Positions 18,740 through 28,894 of a stretch of 50,153 bases of DNA are shown one piece after another (within the stretch, counting starts at the first letter, position 1; the number at the start of each line of letters is the position of its first letter). The stretch spans positions 64,764-114,916 of the forward strand of contig JACPVX010000045.1 of assembly GCA_016191555.1 (NCBI GenBank). Reading direction: 5' to 3'. The translations under genes were made by a program, and so were the position numbers. The DNA is from Bacteroidota bacterium. Lineage in GTDB: Bacteria; Bacteroidota; Bacteroidia; Cytophagales; Cyclobacteriaceae. The notes under the pieces were generated by a model. The model saw only the letters and a list, made by a program, of their open reading frames with translations, was not told the origin of the DNA and did no database searches.

Positions 18740-20887
18740 CTACGCAGAAGGTGTTTCTGTTTTCGAAGCAGGCTTCGGCAACAACACTTTTCTTGAGAGT
18801 CTGAATTTACCCGTTTTTTTATCTACTTCTACTAATTTCACTTTTACTTCTTCGCCCACCTGCATCACTCCGTCCATGGTTTCGAGGCGTTCCCACTTAA
18901 TTTCAGAGATATGCAATAAGCCGTCTTTGCCCGGCATGAACTCAACAAACGCTCCGAAAGGCATGATCGACTTCACAATTCCGCTATAGGTCTCTCCTAC
19001 TTCCGGAACAGCTACAATCGCTTTTACGCGTCTCACAGCAGCATCCATAACTTCCTGATTATTAGCGAAGATATTCACGATACCCTTATTTGCTACTTCT
19101 TCAATTACGATGGTAGCTCCGGTCGTTTTCTGGATGTCTTGTACAACTTTTCCGCCTGGGCCGATTACCGCACCGATCAACTCTTTCTCGATGACGATGG
19201 TCACCGCTCTTGGAGCATGTGGCTTGAGGTCAGGTTTCGCAGAAGAGATCGTTTTCTTCATCTCGTTCAAGATGTGCGCACGACCTTCTTTGGCTTGATC
19301 CAATGCTTCTTTCAAAACATCATATGTCAAACCATCTACTTTTAAGTCCATCTGACAAGCGGTGATTCCTTTCTCCGTTCCGGTTACTTTAAAGTCCATA
19401 TCACCCAAGTGATCTTCATCACCCAAGATGTCGGAAAGGATCGCATATTTGCCGGTAGAGCTATCTGAGATCATACCCATGGCAATACCTGATACCGGGC
19501 CAGAGATTTGCACCCCAGCATCCATCAATGCCAATGAACCGGCACAAACGGTAGCCATCGATGATGATCCATTGGATTCTAAAATATCGGATACCAAACG
19601 GATCGTGTAAGGGCTTTCTGTTAAGTTAGGGAGTACTTGCTTCAACGCACGCATCGCTAAGTTACCGTGTCCAACTTCTCTGCGGCCGGGACCGCGGTTA
19701 GGCTTCACCTCTCCTGTTGAGAAGGAAGGGAAGTTGTAATGAAGGATAAACTTGTTGCTGCCGGAGAACATCGCTCCGTCAATCATCTGCTCATCCAGCT
19801 TGGTTCCTAATGTAACGCTGCTCAACGATTGTGTTTCACCGCGTGTGAAGACGGCAGAACCGTGTGCCATGGGCAAGTAATCGATCTCTGACCAGATCGG
19901 TCTGATTTCGTTGGTCTTACGTCCATCCAAACGAATCTTTTCATTCAACACTAAATCGCGGCAAGCTTTCTTTTGAATGTCCTTCCAATACTTCTTCACC
20001 AAGTCTTTGTTGACCGTAGTATCTTCAGGCAAGGAAGCCATGTATTCGTCTACAATCTGTCCGAATAATTCAGATCTCTTGTGCTTGTTTGTCAGTTGCT
20101 GACGAGCCACTGCATAAACCTTATCATACAATAAGCTATGAAGTTCTGCCTTGAAGGCTTCGTCTTTCACTTCGTGCTCGTATTTGCGCTTTTCGGTTTT
20201 GCCGGTAGCTTGTGTTAATTCAATTTGCAATTGGCACTGAACTTTGATGGCTTCGTGCGCCAGTTTCAACGCTTCGAGCATGTCGGCTTCGCTGATTTCT
20301 TTGCACTCGCCTTCTACCATCAAAATATTGTCGATGGATGCGGCTACGATGAAATCGAGGTCTGCCTTTTCTTTCTGATCGTTGGTCGGGTTGATGATGT
20401 ATTGACCAGCTACACGTGCCACGCGAACTTCTGAAATGGGCCCGTTGAAAGGGATATCAGAAACGGACAAAGCTGCAGAAGCTGCGAATGCAGCCAATGA
20501 ATCAGGCAGTGCATTCATGTCTCCGGAGATCAACTGAATGATCACCTGTGTTTCTGCATGATAATCATCTGGAAATAAAGGTCTTATAGCGCGGTCTACT
20601 AAGCGGCTAATTAACACTTCATAGTCCGAAAGCTTACCTTCACGCTTTAAAAAACCTCCCGGAATCTTTCCGGTAGAAGCAAATTTTTCTTGGTAATCAA
20701 CGGACAAGGGTAAGAAGTCGGTTCCTTCTTTGTGAGATACATTGGCCACCACAGTTGCTAACAACATGGTGTTGCCCATGCGTAAAACTACGGCACCATC
20801 TGCCTGGCGAGCCAGCTTTCCAGTTTCGATTGAAATTTCCCGGCCATCGGGAAGTTTACATGATTTATTGATAATTGTTGAACTCAT
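18740..20887 (-). CDS. pnp: polyribonucleotide nucleotidyltransferase (PNPase)
   Basis: 715 aa from the ATG at 20887 ([18 protein letters not shown]); a start 12 codons upstream is possible but less like relatives. Phosphorolytic 3'-5' exoribonuclease and mRNA decay enzyme. Domain order is complete: RNase PH-like domain 1 ([28 protein letters not shown]), helical linker, catalytic RNase PH domain 2 ([48 protein letters not shown] with the metal-binding acidic residues), then KH ([16 protein letters not shown]) and S1 ([20 protein letters not shown]). It follows rpsO, the usual rpsO-pnp order, with a terminator-like hairpin between. Confidence 0.97.
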   Translation of the reverse strand: MSSTIINKSCKLPDGREISIETGKLARQADGAVVLRMGNTMLLATVVANVSHKEGTDFLPLSVDYQEKFASTGKIPGGFLKREGKLSDYEVLISRLVDRAIRPLFPDDYHAETQVIIQLISGDMNALPDSLAAFAASAALSVSDIPFNGPISEVRVARVAGQYIINPTNDQKEKADLDFIVAASIDNILMVEGECKEISEADMLEALKLAHEAIKVQCQLQIELTQATGKTEKRKYEHEVKDEAFKAELHSLLYDKVYAVARQQLTNKHKRSELFGQIVDEYMASLPEDTTVNKDLVKKYWKDIQKKACRDLVLNEKIRLDGRKTNEIRPIWSEIDYLPMAHGSAVFTRGETQSLSSVTLGTKLDEQMIDGAMFSGSNKFILHYNFPSFSTGEVKPNRGPGRREVGHGNLAMRALKQVLPNLTESPYTIRLVSDILESNGSSSMATVCAGSLALMDAGVQISGPVSGIAMGMISDSSTGKYAILSDILGDEDHLGDMDFKVTGTEKGITACQMDLKVDGLTYDVLKEALDQAKEGRAHILNEMKKTISSAKPDLKPHAPRAVTIVIEKELIGAVIGPGGKVVQDIQKTTGATIVIEEVANKGIVNIFANNQEVMDAAVRRVKAIVAVPEVGETYSGIVKSIMPFGAFVEFMPGKDGLLHISEIKWERLETMDGVMQVGEEVKVKLVEVDKKTGKFRLSRKVLLPKPASKTETPSA

Positions 20888-20947
20888 AAGATGTTGTTTT
20901 AGAAGGAAGTCGCCCGAAGGCAATTCCTATGTTTATAAAAGCGAAAA

Positions 20948-20968
20948 GGGAACCTTGATTCGGTTCCC
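20948..20968 (-). terminator. terminator or attenuator between rpsO and pnp
   Basis: GGGAACC (20948-20954) pairs with GGTTCCC (20962-20968), with an A-rich run on its left that gives a short T tract on the minus strand. It sits 22 bp past the rpsO stop and may let some transcription read on into pnp. Confidence 0.75.
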
Positions 20969-20989
20969 TATTCGTTCTATTTTTTTAAA

Positions 20990-21265
20990 TTATTTTCTAA
21001 GTTCTAGTTCCGCCAAGATGGAGCGGTAACGAGTAATGTTGGTGCGCTGGAGGTAGTTCAATAGTCTTTTGCGCTGACCAACCAACTTTACCAGCCCTTG
21101 CTGGGTCGAAAAGTCTTTCTTATGAAGCTTTAAATGCTGGGTTAAGTCATTGATGCGTGTGGTGAACATCGCAATTTGAGACTCTGGAGAGCCTGTATCT
21201 GTTTTCTTTTTGGCAAAACCGTGCTTGCTGAACAGTTCTTGTTTCTTTTCCGAAGTAAGTTGCAT
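20990..21265 (-). CDS. rpsO: 30S ribosomal protein S15
   Basis: 91 aa, the standard size. Binds 16S rRNA in the platform of the small subunit. The conserved segments [54 protein letters not shown] and the ending [11 protein letters not shown] are all present. A good promoter lies just upstream, within the end of the preceding permease gene's downstream space. Confidence 0.98.
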   Translation of the reverse strand: MQLTSEKKQELFSKHGFAKKKTDTGSPESQIAMFTTRINDLTQHLKLHKKDFSTQQGLVKLVGQRKRLLNYLQRTNITRYRSILAELELRK

Positions 21266-21299
21266 CGCTTGTTTTTCTTTTATCGTTATTTTTATCGCG

Positions 21300-21331
21300 C
21301 AAAAGTATGTGAACGGGGCTAAAAATCCAAA
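21300..21331 (-). promoter_or_regulatory. promoter of rpsO
   Basis: On the minus strand TTTG (21331-21328), a 20-bp spacer, then TACTTTTG (21307-21300), which fits the Bacteroidota -33 TTTG and -7 TAnnTTTG boxes. The rpsO start is 34 bp further on. Confidence 0.7.
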
Positions 21332-21333
21332 TA

Positions 21334-22941
21334 TCAGGAAACTTTAGAACCTTTAAAGATTTCCTTCAGTCGGGTAGATAGCTTGTCAACCACCACATTG
21401 TAGAAGTCGGCATCGAATAAGCGGGCATCGACCCTCGCCTGTCGCAAGAAGAATAATCCAATCGCAAACAAAATGGCGTTGGCCATCCACACCCCCACAA
21501 ACACCGAAATCAACTCTTGGCGCGCCCACTTAACTCCCATCAAGTCAAGCACATAATAGAGAATAAAGAAAAGGATAGATACCAACACCGGAACGCCTAA
21601 ACCGCCCTTTTTGATAATGGATCCGAGGGGTGCTCCGATCAAAAACATCGCTAGGCAGGCGATGGAATTGGCTAGAATCTTATGCCATTGCACCCAAAAA
21701 ACAATGTATTCGCTGCGCTGCAAGTTGGTATTGATGTTGAGGTTCTGCAATTGGCTTTTCACCACTCGTGCCTTATTCAAGGCATTTGCCACCTCGGGGC
21801 GGGTAAGCTTAATGGCAAAAACGCTATCCGACCGCCTTTTATCTCTGGCGGTAATCGAATCAGGGCGTTTGATCAGATGAAAGATCAAAGGCGCTGGATT
21901 ACTATAAGTGCTGTAACTGTTATTGGTTTTAGCCATTTCAGATGCACGGGCCTTAATCGTTGAAAGCGAGTCGCGCTTCTTTTTGTGGACGGAGAGGTCT
22001 GGCGGAAGCGGAATCGAATCATGCTTATAATGGTATGTGAAGAGGAGCTGTTGGGTGCCATCGTACAGACTAATGACCTGATTATTGATCTCGCCCCGCA
22101 CAGAATCCATGTCTTTCTCTAGCTCGGAAAGATTGCGCATGATGCGGTTTCCTTTAAACCATTTGGTATCGGTGCGGCTCATTCCAAATGACGAGAGATC
22201 GAGCACTACCTGCATCTTGGAAAACTTCGTTTTGCGGTACGTCTCTTCGCTGACGGCTCTGCCCCCTTCATCCTGACCGCTGCCATTGCCTTCGGTATAA
22301 TCGTAGCCATCGAATAGCTCAAGCTTTAAGTATTGATCATTCAAGATAGTGTACATCTTTCCGGAATCAGCCACAATCACTTGCTTGTTGCCCACCCGGC
22401 CGCGGTGATCGTAGATGATCACTTCCTTTAAGGTAATGCCATCATTGAATTTTTTGTTGACTTTGATACTGATATCCGGGATGCCATTATAAAACGATCC
22501 AGCCCGAATATCGAGTGCCGGCTTCTTCTGCTTGATGTCGTAGAGTAGACTGTACGCTTCCAAGGCCGCCTTGGGCACCATGTAGTTGTTCGCCAGAAAG
22601 GCAAGTCCTGTTATAATTAAGACTGTAATAAATAATGGTAAGAGGCTGCGGGTGAGTGAAATACCTAAACTTTTGATAGCGGTTAGCTCAAAGTGCTCGC
22701 CTAGATTTCCAAAAGTGATTAAGGAAGACATCAATACCGCCAACGGCAGTGCCGCGGGCATCAGCGTAAGCGAAAAGTAAAACATGAGCGAACCTAATTC
22801 GCCCCAGGTTAAGCCTTTGCCGATGATGTCGTCAAAATAAAGAAGCATCTGCTTCATTAATAATATAAACACCACTACTAATAAGGTGAGGATGAAAGGT
22901 CCCAAAAAAGACCCAATGATCAGTTTATCGATTTTCTTCAT
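21334..22941 (-). CDS. LptF/LptG family permease
   Basis: 535 aa, longer than the 350-400 aa of E. coli LptF or LptG because of a long periplasmic insert, which is common in Bacteroidota. Membrane segments near residues 10-30, 50-75 and 95-115 are followed by a large periplasmic region (about 120-420) containing the beta-jellyroll, then three more segments at about 430-515. The N-terminal [28 protein letters not shown] and [32 protein letters not shown] stretches are YjgP/YjgQ hallmarks. It should form the inner-membrane part of the LPS export machine with an LptB ATPase not seen here. A TATTTTTG box (minus strand, 22970-22963) could be its -7 element. Confidence 0.92.
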   Translation of the reverse strand: MKKIDKLIIGSFLGPFILTLLVVVFILLMKQMLLYFDDIIGKGLTWGELGSLMFYFSLTLMPAALPLAVLMSSLITFGNLGEHFELTAIKSLGISLTRSLLPLFITVLIITGLAFLANNYMVPKAALEAYSLLYDIKQKKPALDIRAGSFYNGIPDISIKVNKKFNDGITLKEVIIYDHRGRVGNKQVIVADSGKMYTILNDQYLKLELFDGYDYTEGNGSGQDEGGRAVSEETYRKTKFSKMQVVLDLSSFGMSRTDTKWFKGNRIMRNLSELEKDMDSVRGEINNQVISLYDGTQQLLFTYHYKHDSIPLPPDLSVHKKKRDSLSTIKARASEMAKTNNSYSTYSNPAPLIFHLIKRPDSITARDKRRSDSVFAIKLTRPEVANALNKARVVKSQLQNLNINTNLQRSEYIVFWVQWHKILANSIACLAMFLIGAPLGSIIKKGGLGVPVLVSILFFILYYVLDLMGVKWARQELISVFVGVWMANAILFAIGLFFLRQARVDARLFDADFYNVVVDKLSTRLKEIFKGSKVS

Positions 22942-23019
22942 GCGGCAAGGCGCAAATTACTTCAAAAATAAGGCCAATGTTATCTGATTGAAGAAAAGAC
23001 TGAAGTTGTAGGAATAAAA

Positions 23020-23041
23020 AAAGGCAGCTGAGACTGCCTTT
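23020..23041 (-). terminator. terminator of tRNA-Met
   Basis: AAAGGCAG (23020-23027) pairs with CTGCCTTT (23034-23041), with a run of A on the left that is a T tract on the minus strand. It lies immediately past the tRNA 3' end. Confidence 0.85.
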
Positions 23042-23043
23042 CG

Positions 23044-23117
23044 TAGCGCGGGGGGGAGTTGAACCCCCGACCTTTGGGTTATGAATCCAACGCTCTAACC
23101 ACCTGAGCTACCGCGCC
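23044..23117 (-). tRNA. tRNA-Met (anticodon CAU)
   Basis: Full 74-nt cloverleaf: acceptor GGCGCGG paired with CCGCGCU (one G-U pair at position 1), D arm, anticodon loop UUCAUAA giving CAU, T arm with UUCAACU, discriminator A. The anticodon stem has an A-C mismatch next to the loop and G1 pairs with U72, unlike initiator tRNA with its unpaired C1 and three G-C pairs, so an elongator is likely; the related CAU-reading Ile tRNA is a weaker alternative. Confidence 0.9.
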
Positions 23118-23281
23118 ATTTTTTTAGGGAGCGCAAATTTATAAACTTTTCACATTTAACCGATCAATTTCTAAAACGATGCCGAATTTATTTCGATTCA
23201 CAACCTTATTTGTTCAATCGAGTACATCCTATTTGTTGATAATCAAAAATTGATATAACTTAAAAATCAAATCAGGAACGC

Positions 23282-23689
23282 ATGGCAGAGACAACCAAAA
23301 AAACACTTTTCACAACCGACTTTGAAATCCATGCATCGATTAAAATGCTGTACCCGTATATTGACTCAGCCAGCGGCCTCAATGAATGGTTTGCAGACGA
23401 TGTAAGGATCAGCCCTGAAAAGGTTTTTACATTTGTTTGGGATCACGAAGAACACAAAGCAATCCTTGCTTCCCATCGCACCAATCACTTCGCCAAGTTT
23501 CAATACCTTCCTGAAACCAAAGAAGACGAGAAAGATCCCTCCTATTTTGAATTGCGCCTCGAAGTAAACGAACTCACCCAAACTACCTTTCTGAAAGTTT
23601 CTGACTATTCCGATTTCGATGACATGGAAGAACTGCAAGAGCTGTGGGAAGGCCTCATCGAAAATCTGAAGAAGGTAGTGGGCGGATAA
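23282..23689 (+). CDS. START-like / SRPBCC domain protein
   Basis: 135 aa. The sequence fits a small helix-grip fold: an N-terminal strand (FTTDFEIHASIKMLYPYI), the SGLNEWFADDV turn, alternating strands (FTFVWDHEEHKAIL, FAKFQYL, YFELRLEVN, TTFLKVSDYSD) and a long C-terminal helix (ELQELWEGLIENLKKVVG). This resembles the AHSA1-like START-like proteins of Bacteroidota, which have a hydrophobic cavity but no assigned ligand. It is strongly acidic and has no signal peptide. It precedes pgi on the same strand but pgi has its own promoter. Confidence 0.85.
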   Translation: MAETTKKTLFTTDFEIHASIKMLYPYIDSASGLNEWFADDVRISPEKVFTFVWDHEEHKAILASHRTNHFAKFQYLPETKEDEKDPSYFELRLEVNELTQTTFLKVSDYSDFDDMEELQELWEGLIENLKKVVGG

Positions 23690-23721
23690 GTCTCTCACAC
23701 ACGATTGCAAAAAACTACGGG

Positions 23722-23751
23722 TTTTCTGATCCGTTTTCTTCTGTAATTTTG
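23722..23751 (+). promoter_or_regulatory. promoter of pgi
   Basis: TTTT (23722-23725), an 18-bp spacer and TAATTTTG (23744-23751), which fits TAnnTTTG. The pgi start is 20 bp further on. Confidence 0.6.
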
Positions 23752-23771
23752 CAGCCTTACTTTTTTAAACT

Positions 23772-25424
23772 ATGTTACCATCTATCGACCCTTCTGAAAC
23801 ACTGGCCTGGCAAAAGCTTACGGCCCATTTCCTAACCATGCAAGCAACACACATGCGTGAACTGTTTGCCGAAGATGATCAGCGCTTCGAAAAGTTTCAG
23901 GTAAAGTTGGATGATATCTTAGTCGACTATTCTAAAAACATTCTTACCGAAGAAACCATCGCCCTTCTGCTTGATCTCGCAAAAGAGACTCAACTGGAAG
24001 AGTCTATCAACGGCATGTTTCACGGTAGCAAAATCAATCAAACCGAAAACCGCGCGGTGCTTCACACCGCATTGCGAAATCGCTCGAATACACCCGTGTT
24101 CGTAGATGGCACAGACGTTATGCCGGAAGTCAACAAAGTTCTTTCGCAGATGAAAGACTTCTCCGGCAAGTTGCTCAGCGGAAGCTGGAAAGGATATTCC
24201 GGCAAGGCAATTACTGATATAGTTAATATCGGTATCGGTGGTTCGGACTTAGGCCCACTCATGGTTTGCGAAGCCTTAAAGCCTTACCACAAAGCCATTC
24301 GTCCGCACTTTGTTTCAAATGTAGATGGAACACACATTGCGGAAGTAACCAAACACCTCAATCCGGAAACGACATTATTTATCATCGCTTCCAAAACATT
24401 CACCACCCAAGAAACCATGACCAATGCCGAATCGGCTAAGAAATGGTTTTTAGAAAAGTCCGGGAACAAGGGCGATGTGGCAAAGCATTTCGTAGCAGTA
24501 TCCACCAATACAAAAGCTGTCACTGCCTTCGGCATTGCTCCCGAAAACATGTTTGTGTTTTGGGATTGGGTGGGCGGACGCTATTCATTATGGTCTTCCA
24601 TCGGATTATCTATTGCCTGCACGATTGGCTTTGAAAACTTCGAAGGGTTGTTGACAGGCGCGCATCGTGCCGATCAGCACTTTAAAAATACACCATTCGA
24701 AAAGAACGTTCCAGTGCTGTTGGCACTCATCGGCATTTGGTATGTCAACTTCTTCGATGCTTCTTCGGAAGCCATCCTCCCCTACGATCAATACCTGCAT
24801 CGCTTTGCCGCTTACTTCCAACAAGGTAATATGGAGAGCAATGGCAAGTCGGTAGATCGCTCCGGGCATTTAGTCAATTATAATACCGGCCCGGTTATCT
24901 GGGGCGAGCCCGGCACCAACGGACAACATGCATTCTATCAATTGATTCATCAGGGTACGAAAATCATTCCGTGTGATTTCATCGCTCCGGCCATCAGCCA
25001 AAATCCATTGAGTGATCATCACGAAAAACTATTGTCCAACTACTTCGCGCAAACCGAAGCGTTGATGATGGGCAAAACGGAAGAAGAAGTGGAAGCCGAA
25101 TTGAAGGCAGCAGGATTCAGTGATTCAGATATCGAGTTCCACAAACCGTATCGCGTCTTTGCAGGCAACAAACCTACCAACTCTATTTTGTTTAAGAAAC
25201 TGGATCCGGAAACACTGGGAACCCTCATCGCTTTGTATGAACACAAAATCTTCGTGCAAGGTGTGATCTGGAATATCTTCAGTTTCGATCAGTGGGGTGT
25301 TGAGTTGGGCAAAGTGCTGGCGAAGAAAATTCTGCCTGAATTGAGCTCAACGGGTGAAATCTCGTCACACGACTCCTCAACCAACGGATTGATCAATTAT
25401 TTCAAACGTTTGAGGTCGAAATAA
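23772..25424 (+). CDS. pgi: glucose-6-phosphate isomerase
   Basis: 550 aa, the usual length of the long bacterial/eukaryotic form. It interconverts glucose 6-phosphate and fructose 6-phosphate. Seen: [18 protein letters not shown] for the phosphate site, [12 protein letters not shown], family signature [15 protein letters not shown], catalytic Glu in [12 protein letters not shown], catalytic His in [19 protein letters not shown], and the C-terminal signature ending in the lysine of [11 protein letters not shown]. Cytoplasmic. It is followed by pfkA and a glucokinase, so three upper-glycolysis steps lie in a row. Confidence 0.97.
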   Translation: MLPSIDPSETLAWQKLTAHFLTMQATHMRELFAEDDQRFEKFQVKLDDILVDYSKNILTEETIALLLDLAKETQLEESINGMFHGSKINQTENRAVLHTALRNRSNTPVFVDGTDVMPEVNKVLSQMKDFSGKLLSGSWKGYSGKAITDIVNIGIGGSDLGPLMVCEALKPYHKAIRPHFVSNVDGTHIAEVTKHLNPETTLFIIASKTFTTQETMTNAESAKKWFLEKSGNKGDVAKHFVAVSTNTKAVTAFGIAPENMFVFWDWVGGRYSLWSSIGLSIACTIGFENFEGLLTGAHRADQHFKNTPFEKNVPVLLALIGIWYVNFFDASSEAILPYDQYLHRFAAYFQQGNMESNGKSVDRSGHLVNYNTGPVIWGEPGTNGQHAFYQLIHQGTKIIPCDFIAPAISQNPLSDHHEKLLSNYFAQTEALMMGKTEEEVEAELKAAGFSDSDIEFHKPYRVFAGNKPTNSILFKKLDPETLGTLIALYEHKIFVQGVIWNIFSFDQWGVELGKVLAKKILPELSSTGEISSHDSSTNGLINYFKRLRSK

Positions 25425-25446
25425 ATGGTCACAAAAGAATAACCTC

Positions 25447-25477
25447 CTTGTAAACTGGACTTCATCTGCTATTTTTG
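25447..25477 (+). promoter_or_regulatory. promoter of pfkA
   Basis: CTTG (25447-25450), a 19-bp spacer and TATTTTTG (25470-25477) fit the Bacteroidota promoter pattern closely. The start codon of pfkA is 17 bp further on. Confidence 0.7.
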
Positions 25478-25494
25478 ACCACCTTAAGTCAAAA

Positions 25495-26478
25495 ATGGAA
25501 AATAAAATTTCTAAGATTGGAGTATTCACATCGGGTGGTGATGCCCCCGGCATGAATGCTGCCATTCGAGCCGTTGTTCGCGCGTCCATCTATTACAAGA
25601 AAGAAGTATACGGAATCATGCAGGGCTACGAAGGCATGATCAGTGGTGATATCGTGAAATTGGGGGCCCGCTCAGTGGGTAACATCATCCAACGCGGTGG
25701 CACGATTTTAAAGACTGCCCGCAGCTTAGAGTTTCGCACACCGGAAGGCCGTGAAAAAGCTTTTCGCAACTTGCAAAAGAATGGTATTGATTCGCTTGTA
25801 GCGATTGGTGGCGATGGTACCTTTACCGGTCTTCATAAATTCTACGAAGAATACAAAGTTCCTTCAGTTTGTATTCCCGGCACAATCGATAATGATTTGG
25901 CGGGAACCGATTACACCATCGGCTTTGATACAGCTACCAACACAGCCGTAGAAGCGATTGACAAAATTCGCGATACAGCTATTTCTCACAACCGTCTCTT
26001 TTTTATTGAAGTGATGGGTCGCAATAGCGGCTACATTGCCATCAATTGCGGTATAGCCGGAGGAGCGGTAGCCACGATCATCCCCGAAGAATCTCTTTCC
26101 ATGGAAGAGCTTTTCGCGAAGTTGGACGAAGGTGGAAAAACCAACAAGAAATCAAGTTTAATAGTAGTAGCTGAAGGAAGCAAAATTGGTGGAGCGATTG
26201 AGCTGGCCAAGAAGTTCTCCGAGCGCAACAACTACTTCGATATTAAAGTAACGATTCTCGGCCACTTACAACGCGGGGGCACTCCTACTTACTTCGACCG
26301 CGTGCTCGCGAGCAAAATGGGTGTAGCAGCCGTGGAAGGATTACTGAATGGCAAGAACGATGTGATGGTGGGGATTCAAAACGGATCCATCGTCTACAAC
26401 AGCTTTGATATGATCATGACGCACCATCACGAAATCGACAACGAGTCGCTACGCATCGCTAAAATACTTTCGATCTAA
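25495..26478 (+). CDS. pfkA: ATP-dependent 6-phosphofructokinase
   Basis: 327 aa, the standard PfkA size. It phosphorylates fructose 6-phosphate to the 1,6-bisphosphate. ATP-site GGDAPGMNAAIRAVVR at residues 14-29, GGDGTFTG at 105-112, catalytic D132 in GTIDNDLAGTDYTIG, MGRNSGYIA for substrate, and GHLQRGGTPTYFDRVLASKMG near the C-terminus, all intact. The glycine and aspartate pattern of GGDG points to ATP and not pyrophosphate as donor. It shares a transcript with the ROK kinase that starts 10 bp after its stop. Confidence 0.97.
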   Translation: MENKISKIGVFTSGGDAPGMNAAIRAVVRASIYYKKEVYGIMQGYEGMISGDIVKLGARSVGNIIQRGGTILKTARSLEFRTPEGREKAFRNLQKNGIDSLVAIGGDGTFTGLHKFYEEYKVPSVCIPGTIDNDLAGTDYTIGFDTATNTAVEAIDKIRDTAISHNRLFFIEVMGRNSGYIAINCGIAGGAVATIIPEESLSMEELFAKLDEGGKTNKKSSLIVVAEGSKIGGAIELAKKFSERNNYFDIKVTILGHLQRGGTPTYFDRVLASKMGVAAVEGLLNGKNDVMVGIQNGSIVYNSFDMIMTHHHEIDNESLRIAKILSI

Positions 26479-26488
26479 TTCACATCGC

Positions 26489-27466
26489 ATGACAGAACTA
26501 ACCATCGGCATTGATATTGGCGGCACCAACACCAAGTATGGCATTGTAGACCGCAGTGGTCATGTACATCTTCAGGGAAACATTCCCACTACCCAGTTTG
26601 AAGAGTTTCAGGATTACTTTGATGCGATGGCGTCTGTATTGCGAGAAGGAATCAAACAATTACCAGCCAATTCAGAAATTGTAGGGATCGGCATTGGCGC
26701 TGCAAACGGAAATTATTACACCGGCAACATCGAGCGTGCGACCAATCTGAAATGGAAAGGCGTATTGCCATTGGCGAATATGTTTACCAGTGAATTCGGA
26801 GTGCCATGCATTCTCACCAACGATGCCAACGCGGCTGCGGTAGGTGAAATGATCTATGGCAATGCCAAGAACATGAAAGACTTTGTGGTGATCACACTCG
26901 GCACTGGCTTGGGCAGTGGCTTTGTGTGTGGAGGTGTTTTGTTGAATGGTCACCATGGAATAGCCGGAGAAGTGGGACACACTTCCGTGAATCCCGCAGG
27001 ACGCTATTGCAATTGCGGCAAACGTGGTTGTTTAGAAACATATGTGTCGGCTACCGGAATCAAAAGAACCGTTTACAAACTGCTAGCGGATCACTTAGAG
27101 CCCAGCGAATTGCGCGGCATTAGCTTCGATCACCTCAATACTAAAATGATTACCGAAGCCGCTTTGCGCGGAGATATCGTAGCGCAGGAAGCCTTTGAAT
27201 ATACCGGACGTATTTTAGGAATGAAACTGGCCGAAACGGTGGTTCATACCGACCCGGAAGCCATCTTCTTATTCGGTGGCTTAGCGCAAGCTGGCGATTT
27301 GATTTTCAAACCGACCATTCGCCACATGGAAGCCAACCTGATGCCATTGTTTAGAGGAAAGATAAAGGTATTGCCATCGGCCATGCAAAATCAGGCTGCC
27401 CCGATCCTGGGAGCCAGCAGTTTGGTGTGGGATTATTTGGACAAGAAGAAGAGCGTGTTGGCGTAA
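26489..27466 (+). CDS. ROK family sugar kinase, probable glucokinase
   Basis: 325 aa. ATP-binding DIGGTNTKYGIV at residues 9-20, catalytic D112 in NDANAAAVGE, E161 and H164 of the sugar-binding GEVGH motif, and the ROK zinc motif C174-N-C176-G-K-R-G-C181-LE. The set of motifs and the neighbours pgi and pfkA make glucokinase the most likely activity, though ROK enzymes also phosphorylate other hexoses or N-acetyl sugars. It lacks the N-terminal winged helix of ROK repressors. Last gene of the pfkA transcript. Confidence 0.9.
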   Translation: MTELTIGIDIGGTNTKYGIVDRSGHVHLQGNIPTTQFEEFQDYFDAMASVLREGIKQLPANSEIVGIGIGAANGNYYTGNIERATNLKWKGVLPLANMFTSEFGVPCILTNDANAAAVGEMIYGNAKNMKDFVVITLGTGLGSGFVCGGVLLNGHHGIAGEVGHTSVNPAGRYCNCGKRGCLETYVSATGIKRTVYKLLADHLEPSELRGISFDHLNTKMITEAALRGDIVAQEAFEYTGRILGMKLAETVVHTDPEAIFLFGGLAQAGDLIFKPTIRHMEANLMPLFRGKIKVLPSAMQNQAAPILGASSLVWDYLDKKKSVLA

Positions 27467-27475
27467 GCCCGACTA

Positions 27476-27506
27476 TTTCGCGCTATTTCTTTATTGCCTA
27501 TCTTTG
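27476..27506 (+). promoter_or_regulatory. promoter of the fatty acid hydroxylase gene
   Basis: TTTC (27476-27479), a spacer of exactly 19 bp, and TATCTTTG (27499-27506). The start codon is 32 bp further on. Confidence 0.65.
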
Positions 27507-27538
27507 CTCATTATTGACCAACCGATATAACGAGGCGT

Positions 27539-28162
27539 ATGAAGAACTTTGTTTCCAACTCAACCGAATCTACCCGAATGTTTAAAAGTGGCTTTTTAGA
27601 AAGCCTCTCGAAAGTACATTATACAGTTCCCTTGATAGTGTTCATTCCTACTATCCTCTATTTCGGATGGACAGGTTTACAAACGCCCGGCATTACCGCA
27701 TTAGGAATTACATTGAGCATCATAGGTGGCTTGTTATTCTGGACGCTGACTGAATACGTGCTTCACCGTTTTGTTTTCCACTTCATGCCATCCTCCAAAT
27801 GGGGCCAACGAATTCACTTCATTTTCCATGGCGTTCATCATGATTACCCGAACGATGCCATGCGACTGGTGATGCCGCCATCCGCCAGCATTCCGTTAGC
27901 CACGCTGTTTTACTTGTTGTTTTACGCTACCGTTCCTGCGCTTTATCTGAACAGCTTCTTCGCGGCTTTCCTTACGGGATATTTGTGCTACGACATGTTC
28001 CACTATGCATTCCACCACGGCAACTTCAACAACCCTATTTTGAAGAAGTTGAAGCAGCACCACATGCTGCATCATTATACCGATGCCGATAAAGGATACG
28101 GTGTTACTTCTATTCTGTGGGATATTGTTTTCAGATCAGAACTGAAAAGAAAGGCCGAGTAA
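27539..28162 (+). CDS. fatty acid 2-hydroxylase-like protein (sterol desaturase superfamily)
   Basis: 207 aa with four membrane segments (about 28-48, 54-74, 118-135, 138-155). The di-iron histidine clusters are complete: H76-x4-H81 (LHRFVFH), H97-x2-H100-H101 (HGVHHDYPND), H155-x3-H159-H160 (HYAFHH), H174-H175-x2-H178-H179 (HHMLHHY). The order, the DYPNDAMRLVMPP segment after the second cluster and the GYGVTSILWDIVF ending match the yeast Scs7/human FA2H group, which 2-hydroxylates the acyl chain of ceramides, more than sterol desaturases. The cytochrome b5 domain of the fungal and animal enzymes is absent. A role in modifying the sphingolipids made by the operon at 9.3 kb is inferred. Its stop codon lies inside the 16-bp repeat that brackets the next region. 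Confidence 0.88.
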   Translation: MKNFVSNSTESTRMFKSGFLESLSKVHYTVPLIVFIPTILYFGWTGLQTPGITALGITLSIIGGLLFWTLTEYVLHRFVFHFMPSSKWGQRIHFIFHGVHHDYPNDAMRLVMPPSASIPLATLFYLLFYATVPALYLNSFFAAFLTGYLCYDMFHYAFHHGNFNNPILKKLKQHHMLHHYTDADKGYGVTSILWDIVFRSELKRKAE

Positions 28163-28165
28163 CCA
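28150..28165 (+). repeat. 16-bp direct repeat, left copy
   Basis: AAAGGCCGAGTAACCA occurs here, including the last codons and stop of the hydroxylase gene, and again perfectly at 29675-29690. The two copies bracket about 1.5 kb that contains a repeat array and an Abi-type gene, as expected for a site-specific or repeat-mediated insertion. Confidence 0.8.
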
Positions 28166-28255
28166 GTTACCCTAACCGGAATGTCCGGTAGCGAAATTAT
28201 CCCTACTGGGAAATGGTACTTTCGAACTAGATCATGTCGCTGACATCGTAGAGAT

Positions 28256-28545
28256 TTACACTTTGCCATTATTGGATTACACTCCCGTATTAGGTGAGAG
28301 CACTGAAGCCCCGGGGGGTTACACTTTCGCATTGAAGGAATACGCTCTTGTCTTGAGGAAGTGCACTCTTGGACCGGTACGATTACACTTTCGCGTTGAA
28401 GGAATACACTATCGTCTTGAGGAAGAGCACTCTTGGACCAGTAAGACTACACTTAAGCGTTGAATTAGAACACTGAAGCCCCGGGGGGTTACACTTTCGC
28501 GTTGAAGGAATACACTTTCGGGTTAAGGGTTTACACGATCGCGTT
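28256..28545. repeat. degenerate ~21-bp repeat array
   Basis: About thirteen degenerate units of 20-23 bp of the form TTACACTTTCGCGTTGAAGG follow one another. Two identical larger blocks stand out: CACTGAAGCCCCGGGGGGTT occurs twice (about 28299 and 28471), each followed by TACACTTTCGC. Frames stay partly open but no credible gene is seen. It lies inside the segment bracketed by the 16-bp direct repeats. Confidence 0.8.
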
Positions 28546-28894
28546 ATGTGACTTCGCTTTTGAATTATTGGGGAACATGTTCACTCCGGCCAATCGCAAG
28601 TTTACCTAGGCCAAACTGAATCATCCACCGGGTGTGAATACGATGGCGTTTGAGAACACTTAAGCAACGGTACCACTACACCCTATCGGAACTACCGCGC
28701 CCCATAATCTGGTATGAAGCAAATTTTTAGAATATTTAAGGACCAAAAACTAGGGAAATATGGTCAAAATTGAGAGATTCAGGCTCCCCATAAAAAACGA
28801 AACCCGATAGTTTGAATTGCTTCAGGGACTATCGGGAATAAGATGATACAAATCTACCACTATTTCGTGTAAAATTCAAAGAGGTTTCAAAAAA
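28546..28894. other. leader of the Abi-type gene with a 9-bp inverted repeat
   Basis: No gene is seen. CCCGATAGT (28803-28811) and ACTATCGGG (28828-28836) form a strong hairpin 58 bp before the Abi-type start codon. On the minus strand it is followed by a T-rich tract (TTTCGTTTTTT), so it may end transcription entering from the right, or serve as a control element of the defence gene. Confidence 0.55.

Noticed and set aside
23044..23117. Initiator tRNA-fMet
   Set aside because: Position 1 pairs with position 72 and the anticodon stem lacks the three G-C pairs of initiators, so elongator Met is more likely.
28075..28463. Open frames of 66 and 85 codons in the second repeat array
   Set aside because: By-products of the repeat units; composition is not protein-like.
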